64,000 nucleotides of DNA from positions 2,569,501 through 2,633,500 of the forward strand of contig NC_062242.1 of the NCBI RefSeq assembly GCF_905475465.1, in the 5' to 3' direction. Positions 11,754 to 23,637 of this stretch are shown here, piece by piece. Positions within the stretch are counted from its first letter, which is position 1; each line of letters opens with the position of its first letter. Made by a program: the position numbers and the translations under genes. A model generated the notes under the pieces. The model saw only the letters and a list, made by a program, of their open reading frames with translations. It was not told the DNA's origin and did no database searches. The stretch is from Pieris napi. Lineage: Eukaryota; Arthropoda; Insecta; Lepidoptera; Pieridae.

Positions 11754-11870
11754 ATTTTTTTTTATAGAACGGGGAGCAAACGTGCAGGAGGCTTACCTGA
11801 TGTTAAGTGATACCGCCGCCCATGGACACTCTCAATGCCAGAGGGCTCGCGAGTGCGTTGCCGGCCTTTC
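11754..11870 (-). repeat. LINE-A tail fragment
   Basis: Minus-strand tail with GGAGGCTTACCTGATGTTAA, the GCCCATGGACACTCTC block and GTTGCCGGCCTTTC. It begins at a T-rich run that is the A tail on the other strand. Confidence 0.7.
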
Positions 11871-12099
11871 TTGATCTGGATATGTGTATCACGATAGCCC
11901 CAATATTCGCATTCGCTAATGTACCCTAGGTATTAGGCATCGAGCTTTTTAAGGAGCATTAATGGTTGACACTTTGGAGTAATTATGTATAAATGTGTAT
12001 AATATAATGGAGAATGTGGCGGATATATTTCAGTATTTTGTGTCTGATATACGTCAGTTTTGGGTCTACGAGCAAGTGTTATGTTATAGTAAGAAAAAT

Positions 12100-12440
12100 C
12101 TCATTTCTCCAACTTTTGTTCCTTTAGAGTAGAGACTCTTGGCTCTTGACCGTAGGGCTCAAGTGCACAGGCGCTAATCAAAGAATTAAGTTGGAGCCTC
12201 GTAGATATTACCGGTAACTCCAGAACTGGTGCTTTCTGCGCTCAACTAATACATATCGCAATACAGCAAGGAAATGCTGCCAGCGTTAAAGGTACATTTC
12301 CGCAGGGACCAAACTTTTCAAATTTGTTTCAATTTTGTTTTTATTAATTTTTATTATTATTATGTAGGTTAAGACAATTTTAAATACTATATATTTAATT
12401 CTTATGCTTAGGTTTAAATGAACGATTTTAGGGACATTCA
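12100..12440 (+). repeat. LINE-E 3' portion
   Basis: Shares an ordered set of blocks with 13,125-13,535, 35,960-36,430 and 60,690-61,260: GTAGAGACTCTTGG, a CCAGA(A/G)CTGGTGCTTTC block, GCCAGCGTTAAAGGTAC and a run-out with TGTAGGTTAAGA. Decayed coding sequence followed by an untranslated tail. Confidence 0.55.
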
Positions 12441-13124
12441 CGCTTGAAAACTACGTGTTATAAATTTCCTTGTATGTATAAAACGGAATGTAATACATTA
12501 GATTAGTCTGCGTATCGCGGCTGATATCATATGAAGTATAAAACTATATTTTATTTAGTCTAAAGATAAATACATTAATGCATGTTATTTAATTAAATCA
12601 TCAAAGCAGTTCAAGTGGTCTTTCGTTGGCATAATAATCTATCTCATTCAGCTAGCGCCAGAGTCAGTTTTATTTAAGATTAATAATTTAAATGGTTAAA
12701 ATATAGCATCACGCATCGCTATAGTTTTAAAAAAAAATTTAGATACCAAATACCGAGAGTTTATGAAAAAATGAAGGCTTTGTCGTACCAAAATTCAAAT
12801 ACCTTTCTATCTTGGGGTTATAAATCTCTCCAGATTTTACTCGGAGTATCCGTTCGGGTATAAATCAAAACCATCCCTTCTCAGAGGAAAAACTGAGAAC
12901 ACTGTCTTAAATGTTTCTTTGGTTAAATTATGTTGATAACAATGTGTTTTATAACGTAGCTTTTGGACATTCAACTTTGACAAGTATTTCCAAGAGAATC
13001 CTATTAATTAGCTGGAATACGCTAATTATTTTTGTCTATCTTAAATTGTTATTTAATTCCAACACTCAAATATACAGGATTACCAATATTTACAAGTTTT
13101 TTAACAAGAAAATGGTGACGATCA
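12441..13124. other. Unassigned stretch
   Basis: An 81-codon plus-strand frame at 12,911-13,156 is AT-rich and featureless. Nothing supported. Confidence 0.45.
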
Positions 13125-13535
13125 CGATGGCAAGAGGCCCGATGGAAAACCGTTGATCCCTTGGAAGATGGGACGGGCTTTGGTATGGGATGCTATTTGT
13201 ATCGACACGTTAGCCCTGTCTCTCCTCCGCAGGCGAAAAATAATAAACGGCTCAAATTTAGGAGTCTTTCCTCCAACGATTTTGTTCCCTTTGGAGTAGA
13301 GACTCTTGGGCCGTGGGGTCAATAGTACAGGCGCTAGTTAAAAAATAATTTGGTAGATTGTACCGGTGACACCAGAGCTGGTGCTTTCCTCACTCAACGA
13401 ATAAGTATCGCAATATACTGCCACCCAGCGTTAAAGGTACACTGCCACAGGGACCAACTTTTGACAAATTTGTTTTAATTATTTTTATTATTACTATGAA
13501 GGTTAAGAACATTGTTATTATATATCTTTTAATGA
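13125..13535 (+). pseudogene. LINE-E C-terminal coding remnant
   Basis: The sense frame reads PDGKPLIPWKMGRALVWDAI followed by CIDTLA, then (after breaks) a VETLG block and a GAFLTQRI/QRGNAAS-like region. I recall this pattern (LVWDATCVDTLAPS ... AQRISIAIQRGNAAS) from C termini of reverse-transcriptase-bearing repeats in insects and marine invertebrates. Stops and frameshifts interrupt the frame after about 35 codons. The untranslated end matches the three related copies in this window. No polymerase domain lies upstream. Which retrotransposon clade this belongs to I cannot say. Confidence 0.5.
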
Positions 13536-14124
13536 GATAAGTTGATTTATTAAGCAATAAAAATAAATATACGCCTCCTCAAAAGCCTTGAGGCTTCTCC
13601 ATATCAGTGTATCATGCAAAGCCAAAAGCGCGCTTTCTGCATCTACCAAAGTGAACGAACTGATTCGAGGGGAATTGAACCTATTATCCACTCCTTATCA
13701 AAACATTGCCTTCGTCGAAAATCGAACAATCCTAACATTAACCTTAAATACGATTAACAAATTTGTTCACTTAATAGACATTTTTAAAAAGGTCCTACAC
13801 CTTATTTTAAAGGTTAAAGATGTTTCTTAGTTCTGTAAATAAAATATGCCCCAAGGCAAAATATATAAAACTAGTGGCTTTTACCAGCATTGCACGGACC
13901 TAGACATGTAAAATGTTAGTTGTTTCGACTAAGTATTTGCGTGTTGTTCCCACGAGAATGTAAGTGCGTGCTCCTACTTCACCATGCCTTCTACTGATAG
14001 AGGACAAATCTTTGTTTTAATTTTTTATTTATTATTTATTACTTAAGATGTCACGTGGAACATGGTGTAATGGTTGCAGCTCCTTACAAATGTTGTGTAA
14101 AACAAAAAACTTGGCTATTAAAAT
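13536..14124. other. Unassigned stretch
   Basis: An 80-codon plus-strand frame at 13,588-13,830 has no recognisable features. Confidence 0.45.
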
Positions 14125-14285
14125 GAGTGGCGGAGAGTTTATTGCCAGTTCTTCTCTTCCGTTCTACGCCCTTGATTTGAGAACTGGCAGTAAATGTAAA
14201 ATTAGAAGCATTTAATGAATATTTCTTTTTTGACGTTCAATAGTGAACATTGAGTTACCTATATGAATAAATGATTTTTGTCTTT
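14125..14285 (+). repeat. LINE-B 3' tail, uninterrupted copy
   Basis: Contains GAGTGGCGGAGAG, TCTTCTCTTCCGTTCTACGC and TTACCTATATGAATAAATGA in order. It is the reference for the interrupted copies at 1-250 and 35,088-35,390. Confidence 0.55.
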
Positions 14286-15588
14286 GAAAATTAGTCGGAT
14301 CGTTACAGTAGATCTTCAGTTTATACGATATAAATAAAAATTTCCTCTTTATATTAGTACCTTTATCTTTTACGAGGATACATTACAAAATTCAATTAAG
14401 AGAAAATATTTTGATATGGCTTTAAACCATTATTTCCTGAAAATGTTCATTCTTTTTAAAGGTATTAAACAATATTTTTTATTCTAATATTACTCAGAAA
14501 ATTTAATGTTTAGATATTTTTATTTATTTCGTATGAAAATCTTATTGGGCTATATTTTAGAAGCCTGTCAGTTGGTTGAAAAATATTAACGAAACAAGCT
14601 CAGAAATGGGTCCGTGGAGAATTTTAAACATTGGCCATTCTAAATTACAACACTAAATTGAGTTCAAATAAAATTAGATAACTGTTTCATGTTCCTTACA
14701 TCAACACTATGCAAAAATCTCAGTTTTGTATCGCGCAGCCCGGACATACAACGACCAATATTTGCCTTGACTTGTTTCAGCTATGAGGGAATATGGTTAA
14801 AATGAGTACTATATCCATAGCGCAAATTCACCTGCATCATGAGCATACCCCACATACACACCTTCACCCACATACCCTCACTTTAACAACATCACATTCA
14901 CGTACAACGGACCTATTGAGCGTCTAAGTACGGAAACTGAGTCCACAAACCATAAACCACCGTCACACAACACAGCCAAATTAGGTATTACTTAGTTAAA
15001 TGTATTGAATATTTTTTATTTTTTTTTCGCTTTTGTAAATGTTAGAATCTTTTTGTTAATATTATGTATTCCATCTTTGGCTATATTTTTAGTGTAGTTG
15101 TTTGATTTTATATATATTTTTTATTAGCTGTAGAATTACGAAATAAATAATAATATTCTGACTAAACACTAAAAAATGTACGCGAACTTCGAATTCAACT
15201 CATCTCGCATTTATATTATATTTCTTTCGCTTAGCTTATAAAAATTCAATCGTTGCAAAATAATATTTACTGTTCAACTACTTAAGATTCAGAAATAAAC
15301 AGAATCTTCGGTTGTAGTTAAAATAAATTCACAAAGTACTGTAGTCGAGATGCTTTCCATAATTTATTTTTCAAAGCTTTCCTTCGGCGACTTGTGAAGT
15401 TTTTACTAAACGAGTTAGCTATTCAGTGCTGTATCATTTTTGTTGCAAATTATTTACGTTTTTAATGGAACATGGTTTAAGAAACAACTTTTTATGTATT
15501 CAGTTTTTCTTTCTGGAAATGTTAAGTTGCTTTGTTTATAAATCTACTTTTATTGCAACTATTAAGTGGACCTCATCAAAATTCTGTG
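14286..15588. other. Unassigned stretch
   Basis: A run of short CACA/CCTCAC simple sequence lies near 14,845-14,890. Nothing else supported. Confidence 0.45.
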
Positions 15589-15960
15589 TCAATCTTAATA
15601 ATAATAATTTAATGCCAGAATATGGTTCAAAAATGTGAAAGGTGGTACAATCGTAAGTTCGCATATTCTGCCACACACAATGGCGCGCAAATTTGTTTTT
15701 AAAGAAATTTTACATTTTACATTATTAGTCATATGAATTGGTCAGTGCTTATATTATTTGTATCATACGTTATTAAATAACAGTGTCTCACGCAAATAAT
15801 CATTTTTTTTGTTTCCAAAAGTCCATTTTTAAAGACTCTAGTCGGAAGATCTTTTAATTCTTTTGGTAAGTTATTGTAAGCCTTAATTGTCATACAAAAG
15901 GTTTTTTTCCTAAACAGTTCCAGATTGATTTTCGGCACAACCAATTTCTCCCCATGTCAA
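15589..15960 (-). pseudogene. LINE-G C terminus and 3' tail
   Basis: The minus-strand frame 15,944-15,729 encodes a typical non-LTR retrotransposon C terminus: VPKINLELFRKKTF, then YNNLPKELKDLP and RVFKNGL. Downstream (lower coordinates) is a tail with GCATATTCTGCCAC on the plus strand, ending in a (TAA)-type run near 15,600. The tail recurs at 27,245-27,360. Only the last 70 or so codons survive. Jockey/CR1-type elements commonly end this way; clade not determined. Confidence 0.6.
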
Positions 15961-17638
15961 CTTCTTAGTTCGACTTCTACATAATCGTTATTCATAAATT
16001 AGCTGGAGTTTCACTCAAGTGAAACTGGCACTCTTGTGTATCGAATTCAGACACCCTTTACCTTACACCCTTTGCTAATGCATTTAAATGTAAAGACAAA
16101 GACATATATTTACAAATTATGTAAATAACGAGTTAAAATGGCGTATTTCTTATTGAAATTTGCATCAGAACATTATTTTAGTGAATTTTATTTCGAATCG
16201 TATTTACGCCACCAATATTTCCTCGTGAAATCCTTGAGTGCTTCGGAAGGAAAAACATCTCGGGAAATGTCTTCTCGTATACGAACACGACAGGAATGAT
16301 TTTAAATGGCTAAAAGCAGTCCGTTATAAAATACCTCTGTTTTTATTAGCTTTAAAGAATTGTCATTTTGAATTTTAAATGCTTTTCATTTATGTATATT
16401 ATGTATTTGTAATAATTGTTTAAACGATCTTCAAAAAATACCTTGTTTTTTGTTAATATTCATACAGCATTAAAAATACTTTAACTTACACCTTATACAA
16501 CTTCAACTTCAAATAATACATACAGGAGACTGTTTATTTACATTATAAGACACTAAAATAAAATTAAGTTTTTTTTTTATATTTCTTGCATTATTAGGTA
16601 CGTTGTTAAGCAATATAGCTTAAGGAATTCATATATCCTTGGAATAAAGCTAATAAAGGATTTTAATATATATTTTCCTCAATTTATACTATGTATTAAA
16701 ATTCTCTAGTGTTGCCATTTGTTATAAATTATAAAGACAAGTTATTCGTTTTCTAAATAAACTAAATAATTATTGTTCATGTTTCTTTTAAAACTATATT
16801 TTAACGCCAAGAATATTTTAAAAGATTTATTTCATAGGAAATCCTATTTGAGAACGGAAGACATGCCAAACGGCTTACGAAAGCCAAACGGTTAACTTGA
16901 TTTAAGTGAGAATTATTGGATTTTGCAAAGTTCATGTGGAGCTTGCATTGTAATTTCTTAATAAATTTGAGTTAGATTTAATATTTTTGCAATACAATAT
17001 TTAAAAATACTTACTTTGTATGAAAAATGAAAACATATTTTAATGTTTGATTAGAGCTTTTTGGCTGGCCTAAATGAAAGACATTATTAATTTGTTTATA
17101 TTTTAGAATAATAATATGTACTGATTGTTTGGTTTAATTGAAATAATTTTGAAAGGGTTTGAATTGACAAACGATTATGGCATTGGATCCCTTTATCACA
17201 TAAAGTTTACGCTACCACTGAAATACTGGGCCTTGGGAAAAAGTGGTACTTAATAATCACACCAATAAATGCCAAAAAAATAAGTAAATTTTGTCATTGG
17301 CTAAACGATATAAAAAACTAACGTATCTTTAAATGTTAATTAAAACCAATAAACATCACATATTGAATCTTAATCTCGGTTCAAAATAACAAATTTCAAA
17401 TTTTACTAGTCTACTGCCACAACCCAAAAAGAAATAATGTATTTTTGAGTTTACGCACGCACCTGTAATTATTTTCAAATATTTCTAGATTCTAGAATGC
17501 CATTATATATAATGTATTCACAATAAACATATATGACATCGTATTAGCATTAAACAGTAAAACAATTCTGGGTTTCTGCTATTGACGGCTTCGTAAGACA
17601 GGTTCTTGCTTCTGACGTCTTGACATATGAGTAACGTA
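15961..17638. other. Unassigned 1.7-kb stretch
   Basis: Very AT-rich. No frame, TIR or known tail recognised. Confidence 0.5.
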
Positions 17639-17641
17639 TAA

Positions 17642-18015
17642 AGGTCGATTTACATCAAACGAACATAGAGCTAGAGCTAGAACAAGAGCATTCTTTCGTA
17701 ATCTTTTAGTGTAAACGAAAACTAGAGGTATCGATTTACATCAAACGAACATAGAGCTAGAGCTAGAACACAAGAACGCTTTGAAAAGACCGCTCAGTGG
17801 CGCGAGCACGTCCGAACACGCTAGAACGCTCTAAGCAACTGTTCGCGCGCTCTTGCGCCGTTTACATCAAGCGAACGAGCATTCTTAGAATATTCTATAG
17901 AATCTTTGCGAACGCACTAAGAACAACGAAAGAATGCTCTACGCCTGTTTACACTAGAAGAATTTGATGTAGTGGGGATAGAATGAGCATTCGCTCGTTT
18001 GATGTAAATCGACCT
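17642..18015. mobile_element. Harbinger-like MITE with TAA target duplication
   Basis: TIRs read AGGTCGATTTACATCAAACG at the left and the inverse at the right. TAA flanks both sides (17,639-17,641 and 18,016-18,018), the TWA target duplication of PIF/Harbinger elements. The left end is duplicated in tandem with an 86-bp period (TCGATTTACATC at 17,645 and 17,731). The interior is GC-richer than its surroundings and non-coding. Confidence 0.7.
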
Positions 18016-18341
18016 TAAGAGATGAGCTTTATTCTTCAGCTGGTTTCAGAATTATTAAATACTTAATTTTAGAAATTTAATCCTGTTTTCGAAATAAACC
18101 AATCAATTGCAAACATTTAATTTTTAATTCTTAAAAATATAATAATGTGACTCTGTTAACCTTTTGATTGTATTTTAAATTTTTGTCTATACATACTTTT
18201 ATTTATTATTATTGTTATTTTTTCTTTAGGCTTTACTTTATTTTATTTTAGTTATAGTAACGAGTTATTTTGAGTTTTTTTTTTTGTTAATAATTTTTGC
18301 ATTTCTTGTACTCTACCCTCTGTAGGTGTTTCTTTTTCATT

Positions 18342-18482
18342 GTTCCACATTAGGGTTGCCTGGAAGAAATCGCTTGTTAGCGATAAGGCCGCCCGTTGCC
18401 TTATAACTTTTGTAACCTGTTTTTTGTATTTTTGTTATGTGTATGTTTGTGAATAAGGTAATAAAGCATAAATAAATAAATA
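18342..18482 (+). repeat. LINE-D 3' tail
   Basis: Sense-strand tail with TTGCCTGGAAGAAATCGC, GCGATAAGGCCGCCCGTTGC and an (AAAT)n end after AATAAAGCATAAATAAATA. Further copies: 10,773-10,848 (minus) and 39,413-39,470 (plus). Confidence 0.65.
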
Positions 18483-18636
18483 ATTTATAGGAATAATAAT
18501 CAGTTTTCATAATATTGTCGCTATTGGCTTTGGAGGTGTGAAGGAGTTTCTTCAGTAATGCCAAGTCTCTTCTCGTACCTAGTATTACCGTAAGGGTATC
18601 AATAAAACATACGTAACAGAGTAGTAACGGACTTTT

Positions 18637-19001
18637 GTATGAATAACCTGGAACTAAACTATAACATAATCTTTGTAATAGAATTTCTGAAAGATCTGCC
18701 CTGCGATTTTGTAACTCACTTCACGAACTCACACAGCGGTTTTCGCATCGGCGGTCGCTCTCAAATCAGTCGTGAAGCAGTCATTTTATGATTTGGCATT
18801 CTGATAAACAATAAAGTACAAGCTCCCACCTTTTCAGAATGCCAAATCATAAAATGACTGCTTCACGACTGATTTGAGAGCGACCGCCGATGCGAAAACC
18901 GCTGTGTGAGTTCGTGAAGTGTGTTACAGAATCGCAGGTCAGATCTTTCAGAAATTCTATTACAAAGATTATGTTATAGTTTAGTTCCAGGTTATTCATA
19001 C
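18637..19001. mobile_element. Palindromic MITE, family M, 168-bp arms
   Basis: Arms 18,637-18,804 and 18,834-19,001 are nearly identical inverted repeats around a 29-bp core (AAACAATAAAGTACAAGCTC region). Each arm holds a CCTGCGATT terminus, CACAGCGGTTTTCGCATCGG, GGTCGCTCTCAAATCAGTCG and GGCATTCTGA. The arms extend about 62 bp past the CCTGCGATT motif that marks the end of the other family members. A second GAATCGCAGG lies just outside at 19,002. Non-coding. Confidence 0.75.
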
Positions 19002-19320
19002 GAATCGCAGGGCTATTCATTTTCTGATTCGAACTGTTTACAACTAAAACTCTCGTGTTAACTGGATGTTGGCTGTTAGTCTTGGAAATCATAAATTGCC
19101 TGCAGAAGAAGTAACTCCGATGAAGTCGTGATACTTATCTTTCTGAAAGCATTTTCCTTTTCTAATTAACTTTTTCGTTGGACACCAATTCTCACTCCTT
19201 GGTGCCGTACTAGTCAAGTCTTTTTCTCGTTGTATGACAGGTTAAAAAAACTTAAGGTGTTTTTCATGAACTTAATTAAACGTTTTTGATCAAAATTTGG
19301 AATAAGGGAAGTGTTCCAAC
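19002..19320. other. Unassigned stretch
   Basis: Begins with a repeat of the MITE end (GAATCGCAGGG); nothing else recognised. Confidence 0.45.
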
Positions 19321-19645
19321 CTTTTTTTTATGTAATAAATGCGGGCAGGAGGCTCATCTGATGCTATGTGATACCAACGCCCATGGACACTTACATTTCC
19401 AGAAGGCTCGCAAGTGCGTTACTATTTAAGAATTAGTACGCTCTTTTCTTGAAGGACCCTAAGTCGAATTGGTTCGTTAATACTTCAGTGGGTAGCTGGT
19501 TCCACATAGATTGGCAAAAACTGCCTTAAGAAACGCTCAGTTGTGGAATGACGGCCGTCGAGGTGTTATAGATGATATTTTGTATTCTCCCTTGACGCCC
19601 GGTGATGAAACGTCCGAACAACTCCTCAGAACACTCTCCATGGTA
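19321..19645 (-). pseudogene. LINE-A C terminus and tail, 5'-truncated
   Basis: A minus-strand copy running from the tail (GGCAGGAGGCTCATCTGATG) through the reverse complements of the FDLGSF, WNQLP and STTERF coding blocks to the HHRT region near 19,610. Several substitutions and small indels break the frame. Similar in extent to the copies at 5,626 and 63,109. Confidence 0.65.
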
Positions 19646-19983
19646 AATGGGGTAAGTGACTGGTCTTTGATATTTCAATATATATACATTATACAACCTA
19701 TATTAATACACTCATTATATCCCGTACAAAGCCCAGATCACATGCATTATACCCCGCATCCAATTAATCTGGATTCGGCACTATAAATTAAATCAACTGG
19801 AAATAAATTGAATGCTAATACCGACCGAGTTTGCCAATTATTGTGCACCTGCTTTCATTAGCCAATTTCAACGTCGTCCTAAATTCGTATTCAAATGTTA
19901 CTGTATGACCTTACGTGGGTTTTTAGGTTTGAGATTTCGTAATATACGTCGTTTTTGGTAGATACTTAATTAAAAAATGTATT

Positions 19984-20207
19984 AGTGGCGCGACATTTTT
20001 AGGACTCAGATTTCTGTATATGTTGCATGATCATTTGTTCATCTAATAGGGAAATAGGTGTTCAGCCACAAACCGTTGACTTTTTGGGTCTAAGGCAAGT
20101 TGGTTTCCTCACGATGTTTTCCTGAGAGACAGTCCATTGGTGCAGCCGGGGATCGAACCTGTTGTAGGATAAGAGTCGCACACTGAACCCACAAGGCCAT
20201 CACTGCT
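19984..20207 (-). mobile_element. tRNA-derived SINE, family 2 (minus)
   Basis: Reads in reverse from the 3' body (TAGTGGCGCGAC, TCAGATTTCTGT) to the tRNA-like head with a reversed B box (GGGGATCGAACC) near 20,150. Best reference copies are at 33,448 and 39,958. Confidence 0.7.
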
Positions 20208-20741
20208 CTGGTAGACACTGGTAGATCAAAAAGTTGCTATTGAGAAATGTTAGTAAAAAACATAGATATGCGTTGTTCATTTCTGTATCGTTCATTACTT
20301 CAAATTGGTAATCAGATTTCTGCACTCACCAACATAAAACAGCCAAACATCTTTGCCCCGGATTCACTTTCGTGTTATAAGTTGCGTGCTAACTACAAAA
20401 GAGAGCTCCAAAAATACGGATTTTTTATCGTTTCCGGATGCATCTTCTAATGACGCAATAAAGGAAAAATTCTTTGAAATCAAAAGCTAATCTGAACTAT
20501 GAAAAGTAACATTTTCAAATAGAATAAGCTACCCGAGCAGGCCCGAAGTCAAATGCCAGTTTAAAAAGCTAAGCGCCTTAGGAACGGAGAGCGCTAGTAT
20601 TAATCTGTACAACTAATTACTTAGCTATTACGAGAGAGACTACGACTAATAATACTTAGAAGTTAATTAAAGGCAGAGATTGGATTATTTGCTTAATTGA
20701 ACGCTACAATATCGGATTTTTTTGAAGCCTTTATCCTAGAC
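20208..20741. other. Unassigned stretch
   Basis: A 67-codon plus-strand frame at 20,247-20,450 shows no family feature. Confidence 0.4.
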
Positions 20742-21005
20742 CGGTGTTACCTAACCTTTTTTGTCCCATGCCCTTGTCCATGCCTTTCTAAAGTTCTTAT
20801 GTAACATAGAATATTGTTTACTTAAGTATCTTAAATTATAGGTTTGAGGAAGAAATAACTTATTGTTAACGAAACACAGTAAGTAAATTTTCAAAACATA
20901 ATGAAAAACTTAAATTCAAATTCCAAGTAATTTTAATAAATTTTAGAATAGCTTTACAATCAAATTGCCCCCTGTGGAGCGTGGGTCCCGCGTTGGGAAA
21001 CACTG
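20742..21005. mobile_element. Probable hAT-like MITE
   Basis: Left end CGGTGTTACCTAACC faces an inverse right end that reads CAGTGTTTCCCAACGCGGG. This is typical of the hAT TIR pattern CAGTGTTTCCCAAC. No clean 8-bp duplication was found. The interior is non-coding. Confidence 0.4.
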
Positions 21006-21305
21006 TCACACTGTCACACACTGAGACTTTTATAAGACTACCGCGGCTGACGCCATATTATCCATGAAACAGATACAAAACTATATAATAGATAAATAGA
21101 GAATATAACTGCGTACAATTGCGTTTTTCAAAGATATTTTTGTTATATTAGAAAATATAGTAACGTACGGAATAACGCACCACACACTAGTTAAACTTAT
21201 AAATATATAATATAGAAATATTTCTATGGCGTTGTTATTTACTCACGTTTCACACATTCACAACGCCATATATCTTAAATATTTAAAACAAAGTCGTGTT
21301 AGTTT

Positions 21306-21822
21306 CACCACTTATAATTCAAGATCGGCTGGACAGATGTTAGTTATCTCTTTTTTGGGGTTTGGATTCTTATATTTGGATAAGTAATAAAATATCGAAT
21401 AAGTTATCGAAAACAATAAATAAATAAATTAATTTTAGGAATGTAAACACCATGTGGTGCCATCTGTTGACAAAACTTCGCATCATTTTACGTCGAATTC
21501 GTGTCAGTTCAAGAAATTCCGATCTTGAGGTGAATAAGGAGGTGCATAACCAGGCCTTGATTCTGATCGATCCTCATCAAAAAATTTTGTATATCAGAAA
21601 GTGCTTTAACATGCAGTTTTGCCATATTGGCGCTAGAGAGAAGAGGCCTAATGTGTAAAATGCCATTCTTCTTTCGCAATGGCAAGCAATAAACATTTCT
21701 GTATTAGCAAAAAAGTTGTATTAATGTTGTTACCCTTATGAAATTATTCTAAAATAAGTTTAACTAAAGTAACAACGATATTATTAGACTGTAAGGCGGA
21801 CGAAGATAGCCGGGTCAGCTAG
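21306..21822 (+). mobile_element. Non-autonomous Helitron with coding residue
   Basis: The 3' end is GATAGCCGGGTCAGCTAG followed by T at 21,823, the CTAG-T ending of Helitrons and nearly the same as the copy ending at 37,743. Upstream, a frame at 21,530-21,590 reads LEVNKEVHNQALILI, resembling the EVYNQALILIED region of lepidopteran Helitron helicases, but it decays at once. The 5' boundary is approximate (AAGATCGGCTGGAC near 21,320). Confidence 0.5.
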
Positions 21823-22321
21823 TGTTTAATAAATAAACGAAATAGTGAATTTAGACAATAGGTATTTTTAAATAGAGTAATCTAATTTATATTATGTGAA
21901 ACAAAGATACGAAATAAAATGTGACAAGTTTTAAAAACCTATATACGTTCTCATTATTTTAATTATTTGGAGTAGACTTGTGCGCCTTTGACACATTTTA
22001 CCTTTATGAAAAAATATTAAATGAAAGAAATTTCATTTTGAATAAGTTTTTACGAATGTTGATCGCATTTTATTAGAATATTTAAATATATTCTGCAAGT
22101 AATTGGAGTTTTAATTACGCTTTGTGCATGGGATTGATATTAATTTTAAAAAGTTATAACTAAAATCCAGATTATACGTCTAATTATCAGATTCAAAACC
22201 AGCTTAGTCTCGAATCTTATCCTCAATTTTCAATTTAAAATGTACTAAAAAGTAACTATGTAGTCTTTATCATTATATTGTCTGAAAGCAAATTACTATA
22301 AAAATCGTTACTATTTTATTC
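21823..22321. other. Unassigned stretch
   Basis: Nothing supported. Confidence 0.5.
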
Positions 22322-22440
22322 TTTTTATAGAACATGGGACAAATGGGCAAGAGTCTCACATGTTAAATGATACCGCCATCCACGGACACTCACATTGCCA
22401 GAAGGCTCGCGAGTGCGTTGTCGGCTTTTTAAGATTGGTC
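22322..22440 (-). repeat. LINE-A tail fragment
   Basis: Minus-strand tail: TTTTTATAGAACATGGG, then GATACCGCCATCCACGGACA and GCGAGTGCGTTGTCGGCTTT. Confidence 0.65.
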
Positions 22441-22444
22441 CATC

Positions 22445-22566
22445 ACACCATCGTAGACCTAAATTGATGGCGTGTCAGACACAGAAAGCTGATCACCTAC
22501 TTACCTATAAAGAAATAAATAAACAGAATTCTGTGGCCAAGACTCAGAGGTTGTAGCGCCAATTGC
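22445..22566 (+). repeat. SINE family 2, 3' part only
   Basis: Body blocks GGCGTGTCAGACACAG, GCTGATCACCTACTTACCTA and GAGGTTGTAGCGCCAATTGC are present. The tRNA-like head is missing. It follows directly on a LINE-A tail. Confidence 0.6.
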
Positions 22567-23040
22567 TTTTATATCGTACCAGTTATTTTTAAACCACCTA
22601 TTTAACTTCTTCAAAGAAAAACTTCAAAGAAACACGGGTGAAGGAAATTCTTCGTGTCAGCCCTGTTTAGCATCCATTTGTGACACCCCTATTGTCATTG
22701 TAATTACTTCCGTCACGCTCCCGGGGAATGTAGAGAACATTATGAAGATTTGCTTTTCGTGCTTGGATAGTTTTTCATAAAAAAATTACGACAATGAGAG
22801 TATGAAATGATTTTAATTGTAGGCTTTTTCTGGTGATAATATTATGTAGTAACGAATTAAGTAAGAAGGTAGAAAAGTCACGTTTATGTATACGTACTAG
22901 AAAAATCAGAGATATAGAATAATAGAATAAGTGAGACTGATGCAAAAATATGTTTGCCTCGCAAGGGGAAAAAGCATCTATTTAATACAATTTTAATATT
23001 TTATAAGAGCAAGTGTAAAACACTTCTTGTAATCATAATA
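22567..23040. other. Unassigned stretch
   Basis: Nothing supported. Confidence 0.5.
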
Positions 23041-23044
23041 TAAA

Positions 23045-23265
23045 GCGCAAATTCAGCTACACTTGGGGTTCTGTTCTCAGCTCCGGGCTGCCCAGTACCA
23101 GCTCCTTCCACTTGACTGTGTTCAACGAAGAGTGGTTCGAATAGTCGACGACCAATCCCTTTCCGAGCGGCTCGGTCTCTTGGCGTTCATCATGGTCTGT
23201 CTGCATACCACGACGACGGAGCACTTTTTAGGCACAAGCCTATAAGTGCCCCCTGTACTATAAAA
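23045..23265 (+). pseudogene. LINE reverse-transcriptase thumb/C-terminal fragment
   Basis: Sense frame: GFCSQLRAAQYQLLPLDCVQ then RRVVRIVDDQSLSERL. This is the well-known SHLWAGAAQYQLxPLDxIQRRAxRIV segment just after the polymerase domain of insect non-LTR elements. The frame decays after about 45 codons and ends near CTATAAAAAAGC. It probably belongs to the same element type as LINE-A, whose C terminus normally follows within about 100 codons, but that part is absent here. Confidence 0.6.
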
Positions 23266-23637
23266 AAGCAAAGACGATTACCTATTTGCCTATTAAGAAA
23301 AAAAATACTATGCTATGATATGAAGCCAAGTTTACCTAACGGGAATTCTTATAAATCTTCGAGGAATTCAAAACAAAATTCAAATCCACGGTTGCAGGGA
23401 TCGTGGCCAAGGCTGTCACGTCCTGTCCGATCGGGACCGTTATCGGGCGCGTGATCCGTTTGCGAGATAAGATCCATACCGTTTGACGACCTGCTTTATC
23501 TGTGATTATCCTTTATCGTCAAACCTTTGGATTGACGTTGCAATCAGAGAGATTGCCTTCGATTATATAAGATGTTTTATGTGTGTTTTGGCTACAAGGC
23601 GTTTTCCACATTTTGTGAGAAGAAATTTGTTTCGAAG
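23266..23637. other. Unassigned stretch
   Basis: Somewhat GC-richer near 23,390-23,480 (CGTCCTGTCCGATCGGGACC); no family recognised. Confidence 0.4.

Noticed and set aside
13122..13322. 66-codon minus-strand frame
   Set aside because: Antisense shadow of the LINE-E C-terminal coding remnant.
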